From Chitinophagaceae bacterium UBA2467 (GTDB taxonomy: Bacteria; Bacteroidota; Bacteroidia; Chitinophagales; Chitinophagaceae), in the NCBI GenBank assembly GCA_002342205.1, contig DDPN01000065.1:1-23256 (forward strand): a stretch of 23,256 nt of DNA. The letters run 5' to 3'. Of the stretch, positions 14,450 to 22,078 are shown piece after piece (the stretch's first letter is position 1; each line of letters starts with the position of its first letter). A program made the position numbers and the translations under genes. The notes under the pieces are model-generated. The model had not been told where the DNA came from, made no database searches, and saw nothing but the letters and a program-made list of their open reading frames with translations.

Positions 14450-15627
14450 GGTAGGAGTTTTAGTATTCCGTCTTGCCATTTGAGAAAATACAGCTTTTTG
14501 TTTTCAAAGTACTGTAGCTGTTTATCTGGGCTGAATACAGGTTGGATCTGAATTTCTCTAAAAAGATCGAATTCTTTTGCTGCTAGTTGTGAGCTGATTC
14601 CATTGCCATAACGCATGAGCAATCGTGAAAATCGCCATACGGCTTCGTATCCTCTAAATGCCACGTCGCTCGGTCTTGCATAAAGGTTATTGATAAAAAA
14701 CCGCTGTATCTGTTGGCTTACCGAATCGGTGCGGTTGTTGTAATAAGGCGTACAAAAACTTATATCGACACCCCGATACTCCGGTTTACTAAAGTCCCGA
14801 ATAGCATCCCACGTGGGCATACCTACAATGGTGGATTTGTACCGTTGTTTGCTGAGTGTAGCAAGATGTAATGCCAGTCTTTTTCCAAATGCTTCGTCGA
14901 GGCTTCCTGCGATACACACGGTTTGACGAAGGGTATCCAGTTTAGGAATTAGTTGGTCTACACTGAAGCTATCAGGAAGGTCTACATAGGTCCACTTTTG
15001 TGTGGATTTATTTGATTTTGCTGTTTCATCCCAATAGCTGCGAATCATATCTTCCAACTTCCCTTTTTTTCTAAATACTACAACAGGTTGCTTTGGAAAC
15101 TTGGTCTGCACATAATTATTGATTGCAATACTTTGTGTGCGAAGCGTAGAATTTAGGAGAACTAAAAATGGGTTATTGGTTACACCCGCATCATTAGGTA
15201 AATTGACATTGACGACCGGAATATTTTTTTCATATCCGAATGCGGCAATTGTTTGTAGCTCGCTCGTTGAGCAATGCGTGATGATCAGATCCAGATTTTG
15301 AGAGGAGGCGTTGTTGAGTTGTGTACGAAGTGGTTGTGAAGTGGCACGTGTGTCTATTACAATTAATTCAATGGGAGCTTTTAATTTATTCAATGTATCC
15401 AGTGCAAGAAAGGCGCCTTCTACTAATTCAAGTCCAGGCGTGCTGTATTTAGGAAACGATTTGGGAGGAAATCGATACGTGGAGTTTTTATCAAACGCAG
15501 AATCCAAATAAAGGGGAGCAAAAAGACCAATACGAAATAGTTGCTTTGCACTACTGGGTTGTGCAAGTGTAAGCTGCGTTTTACTGCAGAAAACAATAAA
15601 TAACAAAAAATAGAATCTGCCTTTCAT
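14446..15627 (-). CDS. Secreted periplasmic-binding-protein-like protein
   Basis: Probably a type 1 periplasmic binding fold (LivK / Leu-Ile-Val receptor class). 393 residues from the ATG at 15627 (MKGRFYFLLFIVFC). An ATG at 15639 overlapping the guaA stop as TAATG is an alternative that adds four residues. A signal peptide is seen with likely cleavage near TLA-QPSS; the cysteine in it is not in a good lipobox. Features fitting the fold are FRIGLFAPLYLDSAF at the mature start, LELVEGAFLALDTL, DLIITHCSTSELQTIAAFGYEKNIPVVNVN and VAFRGYEAVWRFSRLL. No permease or ATPase genes lie nearby, and no LysM domain is visible. It is probably co-transcribed with guaA. The ligand is unknown. Confidence 0.75.
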   Translation of the reverse strand: MKGRFYFLLFIVFCSKTQLTLAQPSSAKQLFRIGLFAPLYLDSAFDKNSTYRFPPKSFPKYSTPGLELVEGAFLALDTLNKLKAPIELIVIDTRATSQPLRTQLNNASSQNLDLIITHCSTSELQTIAAFGYEKNIPVVNVNLPNDAGVTNNPFLVLLNSTLRTQSIAINNYVQTKFPKQPVVVFRKKGKLEDMIRSYWDETAKSNKSTQKWTYVDLPDSFSVDQLIPKLDTLRQTVCIAGSLDEAFGKRLALHLATLSKQRYKSTIVGMPTWDAIRDFSKPEYRGVDISFCTPYYNNRTDSVSQQIQRFFINNLYARPSDVAFRGYEAVWRFSRLLMRYGNGISSQLAAKEFDLFREIQIQPVFSPDKQLQYFENKKLYFLKWQDGILKLLP

Positions 15628-15638
15628 GGCCAAAGTCA

Positions 15639-17174
15639 TTATTCCCACTCGATGGTAGCCGGTGGTTTGCTGCTGATATCATATACAACGCGATTAATGC
15701 CTTTCACATTGTTGATGATTTCATTAGAAACATGTGCAAGAAATTCATAAGGTAAGTGAGCCCAGTCTGCCGTCATACCATCCACACTTGTAACGGCACG
15801 CAGTGCAACTGTGTATTCGTAGGTTCGTTCGTCTCCCATCACACCTACACTTTTCACAGGCAGCAGAATAGCGCCAGCCTGCCATACCTGATCATAGAGT
15901 CCTTTATCTCGTAATGCTTGAATAAAAACCTGGTCTGCAGCTTGCAACAGATGCACTCGGTCTGCATTCACTTCGCCTAAAATTCGAATAGCAAGTCCCG
16001 GGCCTGGAAATGGATGACGATGAATCATCGCTGCCGGAATTCCTAATTCTAGTCCAATTCTTCGTACCTCATCTTTGAATAAGAGTCGCAAAGGTTCAAC
16101 TAGTTCAAGGTGTAAATGTTCCGGTAAACCTCCCACATTATGATGTGATTTGATTGTTACAGAGGGTCCGTGTACGGACACACTCTCAATCACATCTGGA
16201 TAGATTGTGCCTTGCCCTAGTAATTCAATTCCGCTAAGTTGCGCGGCTTCTTCTTGAAATATGTCTATGAAAAGTGAACCTATCGCTTTTCGTTTTTGCT
16301 CTGGATCAGTTTTTCCGGCTAAATTTTTATAGAATCGTTCGCTGGCATCTACGCCTTTTACAGGAAGTCCAATTTGATGATACATGTTTAGTACCGCATG
16401 GAACTCATCTTTTCGAAGCACACCATTGTCAACAAAAATTCCTTGCAATTGATCACCTACAGCTCGGTAGATCAGTGTGGCCGCTACAGTTGAGTCAACC
16501 CCACCACTCAGTGCCATGATTACTTTGCGTTTTCCAATTTGCTTTTGCAAGGCACTCACAGTGTCGGTAATAAAGTGAGCGGGTGTCCAATCTTGTTTGC
16601 ATCCGCAGATCTTAGTCAAGAAATTTTTAAGAAATATTTTTCCTTGGGTGGAATGATAAACTTCTGGGTGAAACTGTACACCATAAAGTGGAAATCCAGT
16701 GGAGCTTGATTTTCGAAATGCCGCAACTGGAATACTCTCGGTGTCTGCCAGCATTTCATATCCCTCAGGTAGCACTTTGATGGAATCACTATGACTCATC
16801 CAAACCTGCGAATGGGTATCTACTCCCTCAAAAATCAAATCCTGTTTTTGTTGTCTGAGTTGTGCTCTGCCGTATTCTCGTTTGTTGCTTTTCGCTACTA
16901 CTCCCCCAAAACACTTTGCGGTCAGCTGTGCGCCATAGCAAATTCCAAGTACAGGTAATTTTTCATTGATGGAGGCAATATCTACATGAGGAGCTTTGTC
17001 ATCATTAACAGATGCGGGCGAACCTGATAAAATAATTCCTTTTAAGCCGGGTTCAATCGTAAAAGAATGATGGTAAGGAATAATCTCGCAGTAAACATTG
17101 GCTTCTCGTACCGCTCGGGCAATTAACTGCGTGTACTGTGATCCAAAATCCAGGATCAAAATCTTTTCGGTCAT
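15639..17174 (-). CDS. guaA: GMP synthase (glutamine-hydrolysing)
   Basis: Converts XMP to GMP with glutamine and ATP, the last step of guanine nucleotide synthesis. 511 residues, full length. The N-terminal class I glutamine amidotransferase domain has C79 (GICYGAQL), H169 and E171 ([10 protein letters not shown]). The ATP pyrophosphatase domain has the PP-loop SGGVDS at 223-228. The C-terminal dimerisation domain ends with the typical [17 protein letters not shown]. The ATG is at 17174, just downstream of a TACCTTCG element. The downstream secreted protein starts within or 11 bp after the stop. Confidence 0.97.
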   Translation of the reverse strand: MTEKILILDFGSQYTQLIARAVREANVYCEIIPYHHSFTIEPGLKGIILSGSPASVNDDKAPHVDIASINEKLPVLGICYGAQLTAKCFGGVVAKSNKREYGRAQLRQQKQDLIFEGVDTHSQVWMSHSDSIKVLPEGYEMLADTESIPVAAFRKSSSTGFPLYGVQFHPEVYHSTQGKIFLKNFLTKICGCKQDWTPAHFITDTVSALQKQIGKRKVIMALSGGVDSTVAATLIYRAVGDQLQGIFVDNGVLRKDEFHAVLNMYHQIGLPVKGVDASERFYKNLAGKTDPEQKRKAIGSLFIDIFQEEAAQLSGIELLGQGTIYPDVIESVSVHGPSVTIKSHHNVGGLPEHLHLELVEPLRLLFKDEVRRIGLELGIPAAMIHRHPFPGPGLAIRILGEVNADRVHLLQAADQVFIQALRDKGLYDQVWQAGAILLPVKSVGVMGDERTYEYTVALRAVTSVDGMTADWAHLPYEFLAHVSNEIINNVKGINRVVYDISSKPPATIEWE

Positions 17175-17181
17175 TGTAAAG

Positions 17182-17189
17182 CGAAGGTA
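17182..17189 (-). promoter_or_regulatory. Possible -7 element of guaA
   Basis: On the minus strand TACCTTCG resembles TAnnTTTG (one mismatch) and ends 7 nt before the guaA ATG, so any transcript from it would be leaderless or nearly so. No convincing TTTG lies at the right distance upstream, and the upstream region is the terminator hairpin of the preceding gene. Confidence 0.3.
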
Positions 17190-17191
17190 GC

Positions 17192-17221
17192 AAAAAAAAG
17201 TCCGGTCATTTAGACCGGACT
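17192..17221 (-). terminator. Intrinsic terminator after the RRM gene
   Basis: On the minus strand a 9-bp stem AGTCCGGTC/GACCGGACT with a 5-nt loop is followed by eight T. It lies about 37 bp after the RRM stop and 18 bp before the guaA start, so it separates the two transcripts. Confidence 0.85.
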
Positions 17222-17235
17222 AAAGATTCAAATTG

Positions 17236-17252
17236 AAACGGTTGAACCGTTT
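17236..17252. repeat. Inverted repeat just after the RRM stop
   Basis: AAACGGTT G AACCGTTT is a perfect 8-bp dyad with a 1-nt centre, starting 5 bp after the RRM stop and before the terminator. In RNA it would form a 7-bp stem with a 3-nt loop. It could stabilise the 3' end or bind a protein; neither is shown. Confidence 0.5.
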
Positions 17253-17257
17253 TGAAT

Positions 17258-17620
17258 TTAGAAGTCGCCGTTGTTGAAACCGTCGCGGTTATAATCGCCA
17301 CCTCCACGGTTGCCACGGTATCCACCGCCGCCGCCGCCAAAGCTGCGCTTTTTGTAACCACCACCGCCACCACCTTCTGGTTTTGGACGGCTTTCGTTTA
17401 CAACAACATTACGGCCATCAACAGCTGTACCGTTCATTGCGGCAATAGCTGCTTGTGCCTGATCGTCGTTTGGCATTTCCACAAAGCCGAAACCTTTGCT
17501 ACGGCCAGTGAATTTGTCGGTGATGATCTTCGCTGAAGTAACTTCACCATGGGCTGAAAAAAGATTGAGCAGATCTTGATCTTTAAGATTCCAGCTCAGA
17601 TTTCCTACGTAAATGTTCAT
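17258..17620 (-). CDS. RRM RNA-binding protein with Gly-rich tail
   Basis: Binds single-stranded RNA through one RNA recognition motif. 120 residues. RNP2 is IYVGNL (3-8) and RNP1 is KGFGFVEM (42-49), with the standard beta-alpha-beta spacing between. After residue about 80 the tail is rich in glycine with Arg, Tyr and Asn (GGGGGGYKKRSFGGGG, then RGNRGGGDYNRDG), like cold-induced RNA-binding proteins of plants, cyanobacteria and Bacteroidota. It is a single-gene unit: a 257-bp upstream region carries its leader, and a clear terminator follows. Target RNAs cannot be inferred from the sequence. Confidence 0.93.
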   Translation of the reverse strand: MNIYVGNLSWNLKDQDLLNLFSAHGEVTSAKIITDKFTGRSKGFGFVEMPNDDQAQAAIAAMNGTAVDGRNVVVNESRPKPEGGGGGGYKKRSFGGGGGGYRGNRGGGDYNRDGFNNGDF

Positions 17621-17732
17621 CTTGTTAGGTTTTAAAAAATAAACAGTGTCAACAGTAAACAGAACCCAAAGAACATTCTACGTAATCGAATCGTTCCGGC
17701 CTTGTGAAACTGAAAGAGCACCAATAACGGCG

Positions 17733-17740
17733 CAAAATAA
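17733..17740 (-). promoter_or_regulatory. Possible -7 element of the RRM gene
   Basis: On the minus strand TTATTTTG differs from TAnnTTTG at one position, with a TTG 21 bp upstream (17764-17762). It would give a 5' leader of about 105 nt ahead of the ATG at 17620. The match is imperfect. Confidence 0.3.
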
Positions 17741-17825
17741 GGCATTTTTTGCTAAGCCCGTCAATTTTGTTCAAGATACCCGCTTTTAAAACTGCAATTG
17801 CTTGACGAGCACCTTATTAGGGGCC

Positions 17826-17854
17826 AAAAAAAAGTCCTCAATTTGAGGACTTTT
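17826..17854 (-). terminator. Intrinsic terminator of the rpsF-rpsR-rplI operon
   Basis: On the minus strand AAAAGTCCTCA pairs with TGAGGACTTTT across a 3-nt loop (11 bp including the A-T base), and the T run continues for eight T in all. It lies 24 bp after the rplI stop and ends the ribosomal operon. The flanking AAAAAAAAGTCC is the same as in the terminator at 17192. Confidence 0.85.
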
Positions 17855-17877
17855 GCAGTTGGTTTTGGTAAAATCAA

Positions 17878-18324
17878 TTAACCGGCTACTACATCAAAGC
17901 TGACTTCGGCTGTTTTACCATTTCCGAAATCAATTACAGCTTTGTAGCTGCCTAGCTCTTTTACCTCTTCAGGTATGCTGATTTTTTTACGGTCGATATC
18001 GTACCCTTTTTGCTCGCGGATGGCGCGGCTGATCTGAAGGTTTGTAACACTTCCAAAGATCTTACCACTAGTTCCGGTTTTAGCACCCAGTTTAACAGGG
18101 CCTTCATTGAGCTTGGCAATAACACTGTTGATCTCAGCAAGCATTTGCTCTTCTTTCTTGCGCACTTGCTTAAGTCTCTCTTCTAATTGTTTGTTGTTGC
18201 TTGGGCTATTTTCTACGGCCATTTTACGAGGGATCAAAAAGTTACGGGCATACCCGTTTTTCACTTTTACCACTTCGTTTATGCCTCCCAAATTGTCGAC
18301 GTCTTTAATTAATATGACTTCCAT
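17878..18324 (-). CDS. rplI: 50S ribosomal protein L9
   Basis: Binds 23S rRNA near the L1 stalk and helps keep the reading frame. 148 residues from the ATG at 18324 (MEVILIKDVDNLGGINEVVKVKNGYARNFLIP), the usual L9 start; an ATG six codons upstream at 18342 is less likely. The N-terminal RNA-binding domain (1-50) is followed by the long connecting helix (about 44-76, NKQLEERLKQVRKKEEQMLAEI) and the C-terminal domain with GKIFGSVTNLQI. It is the last gene of the operon, 68 bp after rpsR, a spacer that holds a GNRA hairpin. Confidence 0.97.
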   Translation of the reverse strand: MEVILIKDVDNLGGINEVVKVKNGYARNFLIPRKMAVENSPSNNKQLEERLKQVRKKEEQMLAEINSVIAKLNEGPVKLGAKTGTSGKIFGSVTNLQISRAIREQKGYDIDRKKISIPEEVKELGSYKAVIDFGNGKTAEVSFDVVAG

Positions 18325-18347
18325 TGTTTTTCTTTTGTTCACCTTCC

Positions 18348-18363
18348 CAGTGCTTGCGCACTG
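18348..18363 (-). other. GCAA-tetraloop hairpin between rpsR and rplI
   Basis: On the minus strand CAGTGC GCAA GCACTG forms a 6-bp stem with a GNRA tetraloop, 23 bp before the rplI ATG. It is not followed by a T run, so it is not a terminator. Its place in the otherwise tight operon suggests a role in rplI translation or mRNA processing, which is inference. Confidence 0.5.
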
Positions 18364-18392
18364 TCTTCCAAATTGCTGGAGTTAGGGTGAGG

Positions 18393-18656
18393 TTATTTTA
18401 AAAGATCAGTTACGTAAGGTAGCAGAGCCATTTGGCGTGCTTTTTTTACCGCGTCAGAAACCTTGCGCTGAAACTTCAGGCTGTTTCCAGTGATACGGCG
18501 AGGTAGCAAACGACCTTGCTCATTGATAAACTTTTTTAGGAATTCAACATCTTTATAATCGATGTAGCGGATACCATACTTTTTGAAACGACAGAACTTT
18601 TTTTCACGCTTGTCGGTTTTGATGGCCGTCAGGTATTTGATTTCATTCTTTGCCAT
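18393..18656 (-). CDS. rpsR: 30S ribosomal protein S18
   Basis: Binds 16S rRNA in the platform as a heterodimer with S6. 87 residues. The conserved core [22 protein letters not shown] is followed by [19 protein letters not shown] and the C-terminal [16 protein letters not shown], all typical of S18. It starts 4 bp after the rpsF stop, fitting equal production of the two partners. Confidence 0.97.
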   Translation of the reverse strand: MAKNEIKYLTAIKTDKREKKFCRFKKYGIRYIDYKDVEFLKKFINEQGRLLPRRITGNSLKFQRKVSDAVKKARQMALLPYVTDLLK

Positions 18657-18660
18657 GGTA

Positions 18661-19017
18661 TCAAGCCTCCACTGCTTTTTGGTTACCAGATTTTACGCCA
18701 CTTTTCTTGCGAGCATTGTACTCAACGGCGTATTTGTCGAGTTTTGTGCATAAATGACGAAGTACACTTTCATCGCGCAACAATTGAATTTTCAATTTTT
18801 CATTGAAATCAGATGCGGCAGCATACTCTAATACCCAATAAAGACCAGTTGTCTTTTTCTGAATGGGGTAAGCCAGGGACTTGAGTCCCCATGCGTTTTC
18901 GGCAACAACGGAGCCACCTGCTTCGGTGACCATCTTCGCATACTTTTTTTGCTGGGATTTGAACTCGTCGTCGCTTAGAACGGGGGTGAAGATCACCATC
19001 AGTTCATAGTTGTTCAT
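18661..19017 (-). CDS. rpsF: 30S ribosomal protein S6
   Basis: A platform protein of the small ribosomal subunit and the partner of S18. 118 residues from the ATG at 19017 ([19 protein letters not shown]). A longer reading to 19131 is rejected because it runs through the leader hairpins and the promoter. The core [41 protein letters not shown] and [15 protein letters not shown] match S6; the C-terminal tail is basic. It is the first gene of the operon, behind a promoter and a leader of about 105 nt with two hairpins. Confidence 0.96.
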   Translation of the reverse strand: MNNYELMVIFTPVLSDDEFKSQQKKYAKMVTEAGGSVVAENAWGLKSLAYPIQKKTTGLYWVLEYAAASDFNEKLKIQLLRDESVLRHLCTKLDKYAVEYNARKKSGVKSGNQKAVEA

Positions 19018-19030
19018 GGACCATTTTTTG

Positions 19031-19051
19031 TTTTCGGGTAATACCCGAAAA
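19031..19051 (-). other. Leader hairpin next to the rpsF start
   Basis: A perfect inverted repeat with 10-bp arms (TTTTCGGGTA against its complement) and a 1-nt centre, ending 13 nt before the rpsF ATG. As RNA it forms a 9-bp stem with a 3-nt loop. No T run follows on the minus strand, so it is not an intrinsic terminator. It could control ribosome access to rpsF. Confidence 0.55.
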
Positions 19052-19083
19052 AGGTTAACAATTCGATTTATCCCATTGGACAG

Positions 19084-19099
19084 TTCTGCCGAAGCAGAA
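19084..19099 (-). other. UUCG-capped hairpin in the rpsF leader
   Basis: On the minus strand TTCTGC TTCG GCAGAA gives a 6-bp stem with a cUUCGg tetraloop, one of the most stable RNA loops. It lies in the rpsF 5' leader, about 67 nt before the ATG, and may be part of an S6:S18 autoregulatory structure. Confidence 0.55.
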
Positions 19100-19128
19100 A
19101 AGAATCTGCGAAACCAGATTTGGGGCGG

Positions 19129-19159
19129 CAAAGATAGGGGAAATCAGGAGACGGTGCAA
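19129..19159 (-). promoter_or_regulatory. Promoter of the rpsF-rpsR-rplI operon
   Basis: On the minus strand a TTG (19159-19157) is followed after 20 bp by a perfect TATCTTTG (19136-19129), matching the Bacteroidota consensus. Transcription would start near 19122, leaving a leader of about 105 nt before rpsF. Confidence 0.7.
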
Positions 19160-19232
19160 GTCTTTTGAAGGAAGGGAAGCGCAAGAAACAGTATTCCTTC
19201 TAATTTATTATTAACCAATGTGTTGTAAAAAA

Positions 19233-20924
19233 TTATGATGCTTTTATGTCCAGCACACGCAGCTGCAATGTTCGCTGGTTGTTATAGTCGTTTTCGTCAA
19301 TTGTAAAAGCTAAATCAAAATTGGATTGTTGTAGTAAATGGAATTTTTTAGCTAAACCAAATCCAATTCCACTGAACGTAGTATTGCCGTCAGTAACTGA
19401 AAAGCGGATATGCTCTTCTTTGACAATTTTTGAATACCCGGTATTTTTTAGTTGACGAGTCCAAAAAACAGGACGAAGATTTTCGGGACCAAAGGGCTCC
19501 ATCTGCCCAATTAATTTGTACAACGAAAGATTCAGGTCACTGAGTGAAACTTCCAGGTCTACTTCAATGAGTGGTGTGAGTTGATCCAATTGAATCGATT
19601 GAGAAACTACGGTCTCAAAGGCAGCTTTGAAATCATTGACTTTATTTTCTTCTAGTGTCATGCCAGCTGCTGCAAAATGTCCGCCATAACCTAGTAAGTG
19701 TTCCCGACAGGCATGAATTGCTTCGTATAAATTAAATCCAGCAACACTTCTGGCGCTACCCGCCAAAATATCTCCTGATTTAGTCAATACAATTGTGGGT
19801 CGATAGTAATGTTCGGTTAATCGTGAGGCAACAATACCTACAACACCTTTATGCCAATGGGGTTGATAGACTACTGTACTTTTCTTTTCATTACTAGTGG
19901 GATCATTGTTCAATAGCTCAAGTGCTTCTTTAGTTGTCGTTCTGTCTGCTTCTCGGCGATCTGTATTGTCGCTATGAAGTTGTGTAGCAAATTCGAGAGC
20001 AGTACTTCTGTCCGGTGCAATAAAAAGTTCTACTGCTTTGCCTGCCTCATCCATTCTCCCTGCAGCATTGACTCGTGGCGCAATGATAAAGACGAGCTTT
20101 TGAATATCCAGTTCCTGTTTTAATCCACTTTGTTCACAAAGTGCTGCAATGCCATGGTTTGGTTTTTGATTAGCGCGGAGTAACCCATGGTAAGCAAGTA
20201 TTCTATTTTCTCCAGTCATAGGAACAATATCTGCTGCTATGGCTGTAGCTAGTAAATCCAAACTCTCAAATGCGGGGTTATCTTCTAGTTCTAACTTTTC
20301 TTGTAGTGCACACATTAATTTAAAACCAACTCCACAACCGCATAGTTCTTTATAAGGGTAAGCGCAATCAGGTTGTTTTGCGTTAAGGATAGCTGTTGCG
20401 TTAGGTAAAATATCATCGGGTAAATGGTGGTCACATATAATGAAGTCAACCCCATTGTCTTTTGCATATTGCACCAGCTCAACCGATTTGATACCACAGT
20501 CAAGTGATATGATCAGGGAAAAGTTATTTTCTATAGCGTAATCAATTCCTGCTTTGCTAACTCCATATCCCTCTTTATAGCGATGTGGAATGTAATAGGC
20601 GAGTTGCGAGTGAATCTTTTGTAAAAACAGGTACATACTCGCTACAGAAGTGGTACCATCCACATCATAGTCGCCATATATTAATACTTTCTCTTTTTGA
20701 GCAATGGCTTGTGAAATTCGATTCACCGCTTTGTCCATGTCTTTAAAAAGCCAGGGGCTATGTAAATCTTCTAAGCGTGGTCTAAAAAAGGAGCGTGCTT
20801 CTTCAAAGTCTGTGATACCTCTTTGAACCAATAATGAACAAAGTACCGGATGAACTTTTAGGGCTTCCTGTAATTTTTTTGTTTTAACCGGATCTGCCGG
20901 CTTCAATTGCCACCTCTTTTCCAA
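19233..20924 (-). CDS. recJ: Single-stranded-DNA exonuclease RecJ
   Basis: A 5'-3' exonuclease on single-stranded DNA, used in recombination and mismatch or base-excision repair. 563 residues, normal for the family. DHH-family motifs: GDYDVDG (84-90), SLDCG (140-144), DHH (165-167), PRVNAAGRMDEAG, then the DHHA1 block GIVASRLTEHYYRPTIVL, GSARSVAGFNLYEA and GYGGHFAAAGMTLEE, and a C-terminal OB-like part. The start is TTG at 20924: an in-frame stop lies eight codons upstream and no ATG occurs before residue 63, while MEKRWQLKPAD is a typical RecJ N-terminus. It follows the prenyl synthase gene by 4 bp. Confidence 0.95.
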   Translation of the reverse strand: MEKRWQLKPADPVKTKKLQEALKVHPVLCSLLVQRGITDFEEARSFFRPRLEDLHSPWLFKDMDKAVNRISQAIAQKEKVLIYGDYDVDGTTSVASMYLFLQKIHSQLAYYIPHRYKEGYGVSKAGIDYAIENNFSLIISLDCGIKSVELVQYAKDNGVDFIICDHHLPDDILPNATAILNAKQPDCAYPYKELCGCGVGFKLMCALQEKLELEDNPAFESLDLLATAIAADIVPMTGENRILAYHGLLRANQKPNHGIAALCEQSGLKQELDIQKLVFIIAPRVNAAGRMDEAGKAVELFIAPDRSTALEFATQLHSDNTDRREADRTTTKEALELLNNDPTSNEKKSTVVYQPHWHKGVVGIVASRLTEHYYRPTIVLTKSGDILAGSARSVAGFNLYEAIHACREHLLGYGGHFAAAGMTLEENKVNDFKAAFETVVSQSIQLDQLTPLIEVDLEVSLSDLNLSLYKLIGQMEPFGPENLRPVFWTRQLKNTGYSKIVKEEHIRFSVTDGNTTFSGIGFGLAKKFHLLQQSNFDLAFTIDENDYNNQRTLQLRVLDIKAS

Positions 20925-20928
20925 ACGC

Positions 20929-21891
20929 TCAATATTTTCTGTCTGTTACAAATACAACCATGTCTTCAAGTCCCTTTCTGATTTCAGATTCAGGAAATTG
21001 TTTCAACTCAGCTAAAGCTTCTTCTTTAAACTGATTCATTTTCTTTATTGCATATTCAATTCCACCTGCCTTTGTTACTTGTTCAATCACCCATGCCAAT
21101 TTCTTCTTGTCTTCTTTTTCATTCTTCACAATGTAAATGATCTTTCGTCGAGTGGAGCGATCCGTATTATTTAATGTATAAATAAGTGGAAGGGTTAGTT
21201 TACTTTCTTTTAGATCATTGCCGGTTGGCTTACCAATTTCTTCGCTCGCATAATCAAAAAGATCATCTTTTATCTGAAAGGCCATGCCAGTTAGTTCTCC
21301 AAACCGGCGCATGCGATTGGTAAATATTTCATTTTGACTAGTGGCCCAAGCGCCTGCCGCACATGCAGAGGCTAGTAAAGAAGCTGTTTTATTACGGATG
21401 ATCTCATAATATACTTCTTCGTCAATGTTCAGGTTCCTTGCCTTTTCTAATTGCAGCAGTTCGCCTTCGCTGATTTTTTTAACTGCTTCAGAAAGGATAT
21501 GCAGTAATTGGTAGTCTTTATTTTCCAGCGTTAATAAAAGCCCCTTCGCTAAAAGATAGTCTCCAATCAATACACTGGCTTTGGTTTTCCAAAGCGCATA
21601 GGTTGAAAAGAAACCTCTTCTTTCATTGGAGTCGTCAACCACGTCGTCGTGTACTAATGTTGCAGTATGAAGAATTTCTACCAACGAAGCGGCACGATAC
21701 GCAGAGTCGTTAATGGTGCCACACAATTTGGCGGACAGCAGCACAAAAAGGGGGCGGAGTTGTTTTCCTTTTCTTTTTACAATATAACGCATGATCCGGT
21801 CTAGCAGGGGAGCCTGACTTTGAACGGCTTCTTTGAATTTTAGTTCAAAAACATCCAGTTCCTCCTTGACCAGGTGGGTAGGTAGAATCAT
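20929..21891 (-). CDS. Long-chain polyprenyl diphosphate synthase
   Basis: Condenses isopentenyl diphosphate units onto an allylic primer; a likely product is the menaquinone side chain. 320 residues from the ATG at 21891 (MILPTHLVKEELDVFE); a TTG eight codons upstream is possible. The first Asp-rich motif is DDVVDD (82-87) followed by R91-R92, and the second is DDLFD (209-213) within FQIKDDLFDYA. KGKQLRP (41-47) is the usual N-terminal motif. The residue five before the first Asp motif is A77, a small residue, which fits long-chain rather than geranyl or farnesyl products. The exact chain length is not readable. It is in an operon with recJ. Confidence 0.92.
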   Translation of the reverse strand: MILPTHLVKEELDVFELKFKEAVQSQAPLLDRIMRYIVKRKGKQLRPLFVLLSAKLCGTINDSAYRAASLVEILHTATLVHDDVVDDSNERRGFFSTYALWKTKASVLIGDYLLAKGLLLTLENKDYQLLHILSEAVKKISEGELLQLEKARNLNIDEEVYYEIIRNKTASLLASACAAGAWATSQNEIFTNRMRRFGELTGMAFQIKDDLFDYASEEIGKPTGNDLKESKLTLPLIYTLNNTDRSTRRKIIYIVKNEKEDKKKLAWVIEQVTKAGGIEYAIKKMNQFKEEALAELKQFPESEIRKGLEDMVVFVTDRKY

Positions 21892-22009
21892 ACGTGGCGG
21901 TGAAATTACGTCCAAAATTCCGGGCGGAGCACCCGCATGGATAATTCGTAAATATCTGTTAAGTAATTGAGAAATAATGGGAAATGAAAGATTTACGCGG
22001 AATAAAAAT

Positions 22010-22039
22010 TTTGAATATTCACAATTTTCAGTACCTTCG
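22010..22039 (+). promoter_or_regulatory. Likely promoter of the OmpA-family gene
   Basis: TTTG (22010-22013) is followed after 18 bp by TACCTTCG (22032-22039), one mismatch from TAnnTTTG. A second, weaker TAATTTG is at 22044-22050. The leader would be about 30 nt. Confidence 0.4.
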
Positions 22040-22078
22040 TGAATAATTTGTTCAAATCTTAAACCTTAACGCCTCTTT

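Noticed and set aside
17252..17536. 94-codon open frame on the plus strand opposite the RRM gene
   Set aside because: Its Ala/Thr/Val-rich composition is the complement of the glycine-rich RRM tail; nothing supports it as a gene.
19031..19051. The rpsF leader inverted repeat as a terminator
   Set aside because: It has no T run after the stem on the minus strand, and it stands between a strong promoter and rpsF.
19018..19131. N-terminal extension of S6 by 38 codons
   Set aside because: The frame is open, but it would cover the -7 box, the likely transcription start and both leader hairpins, and S6 proteins begin at MNNYELM.
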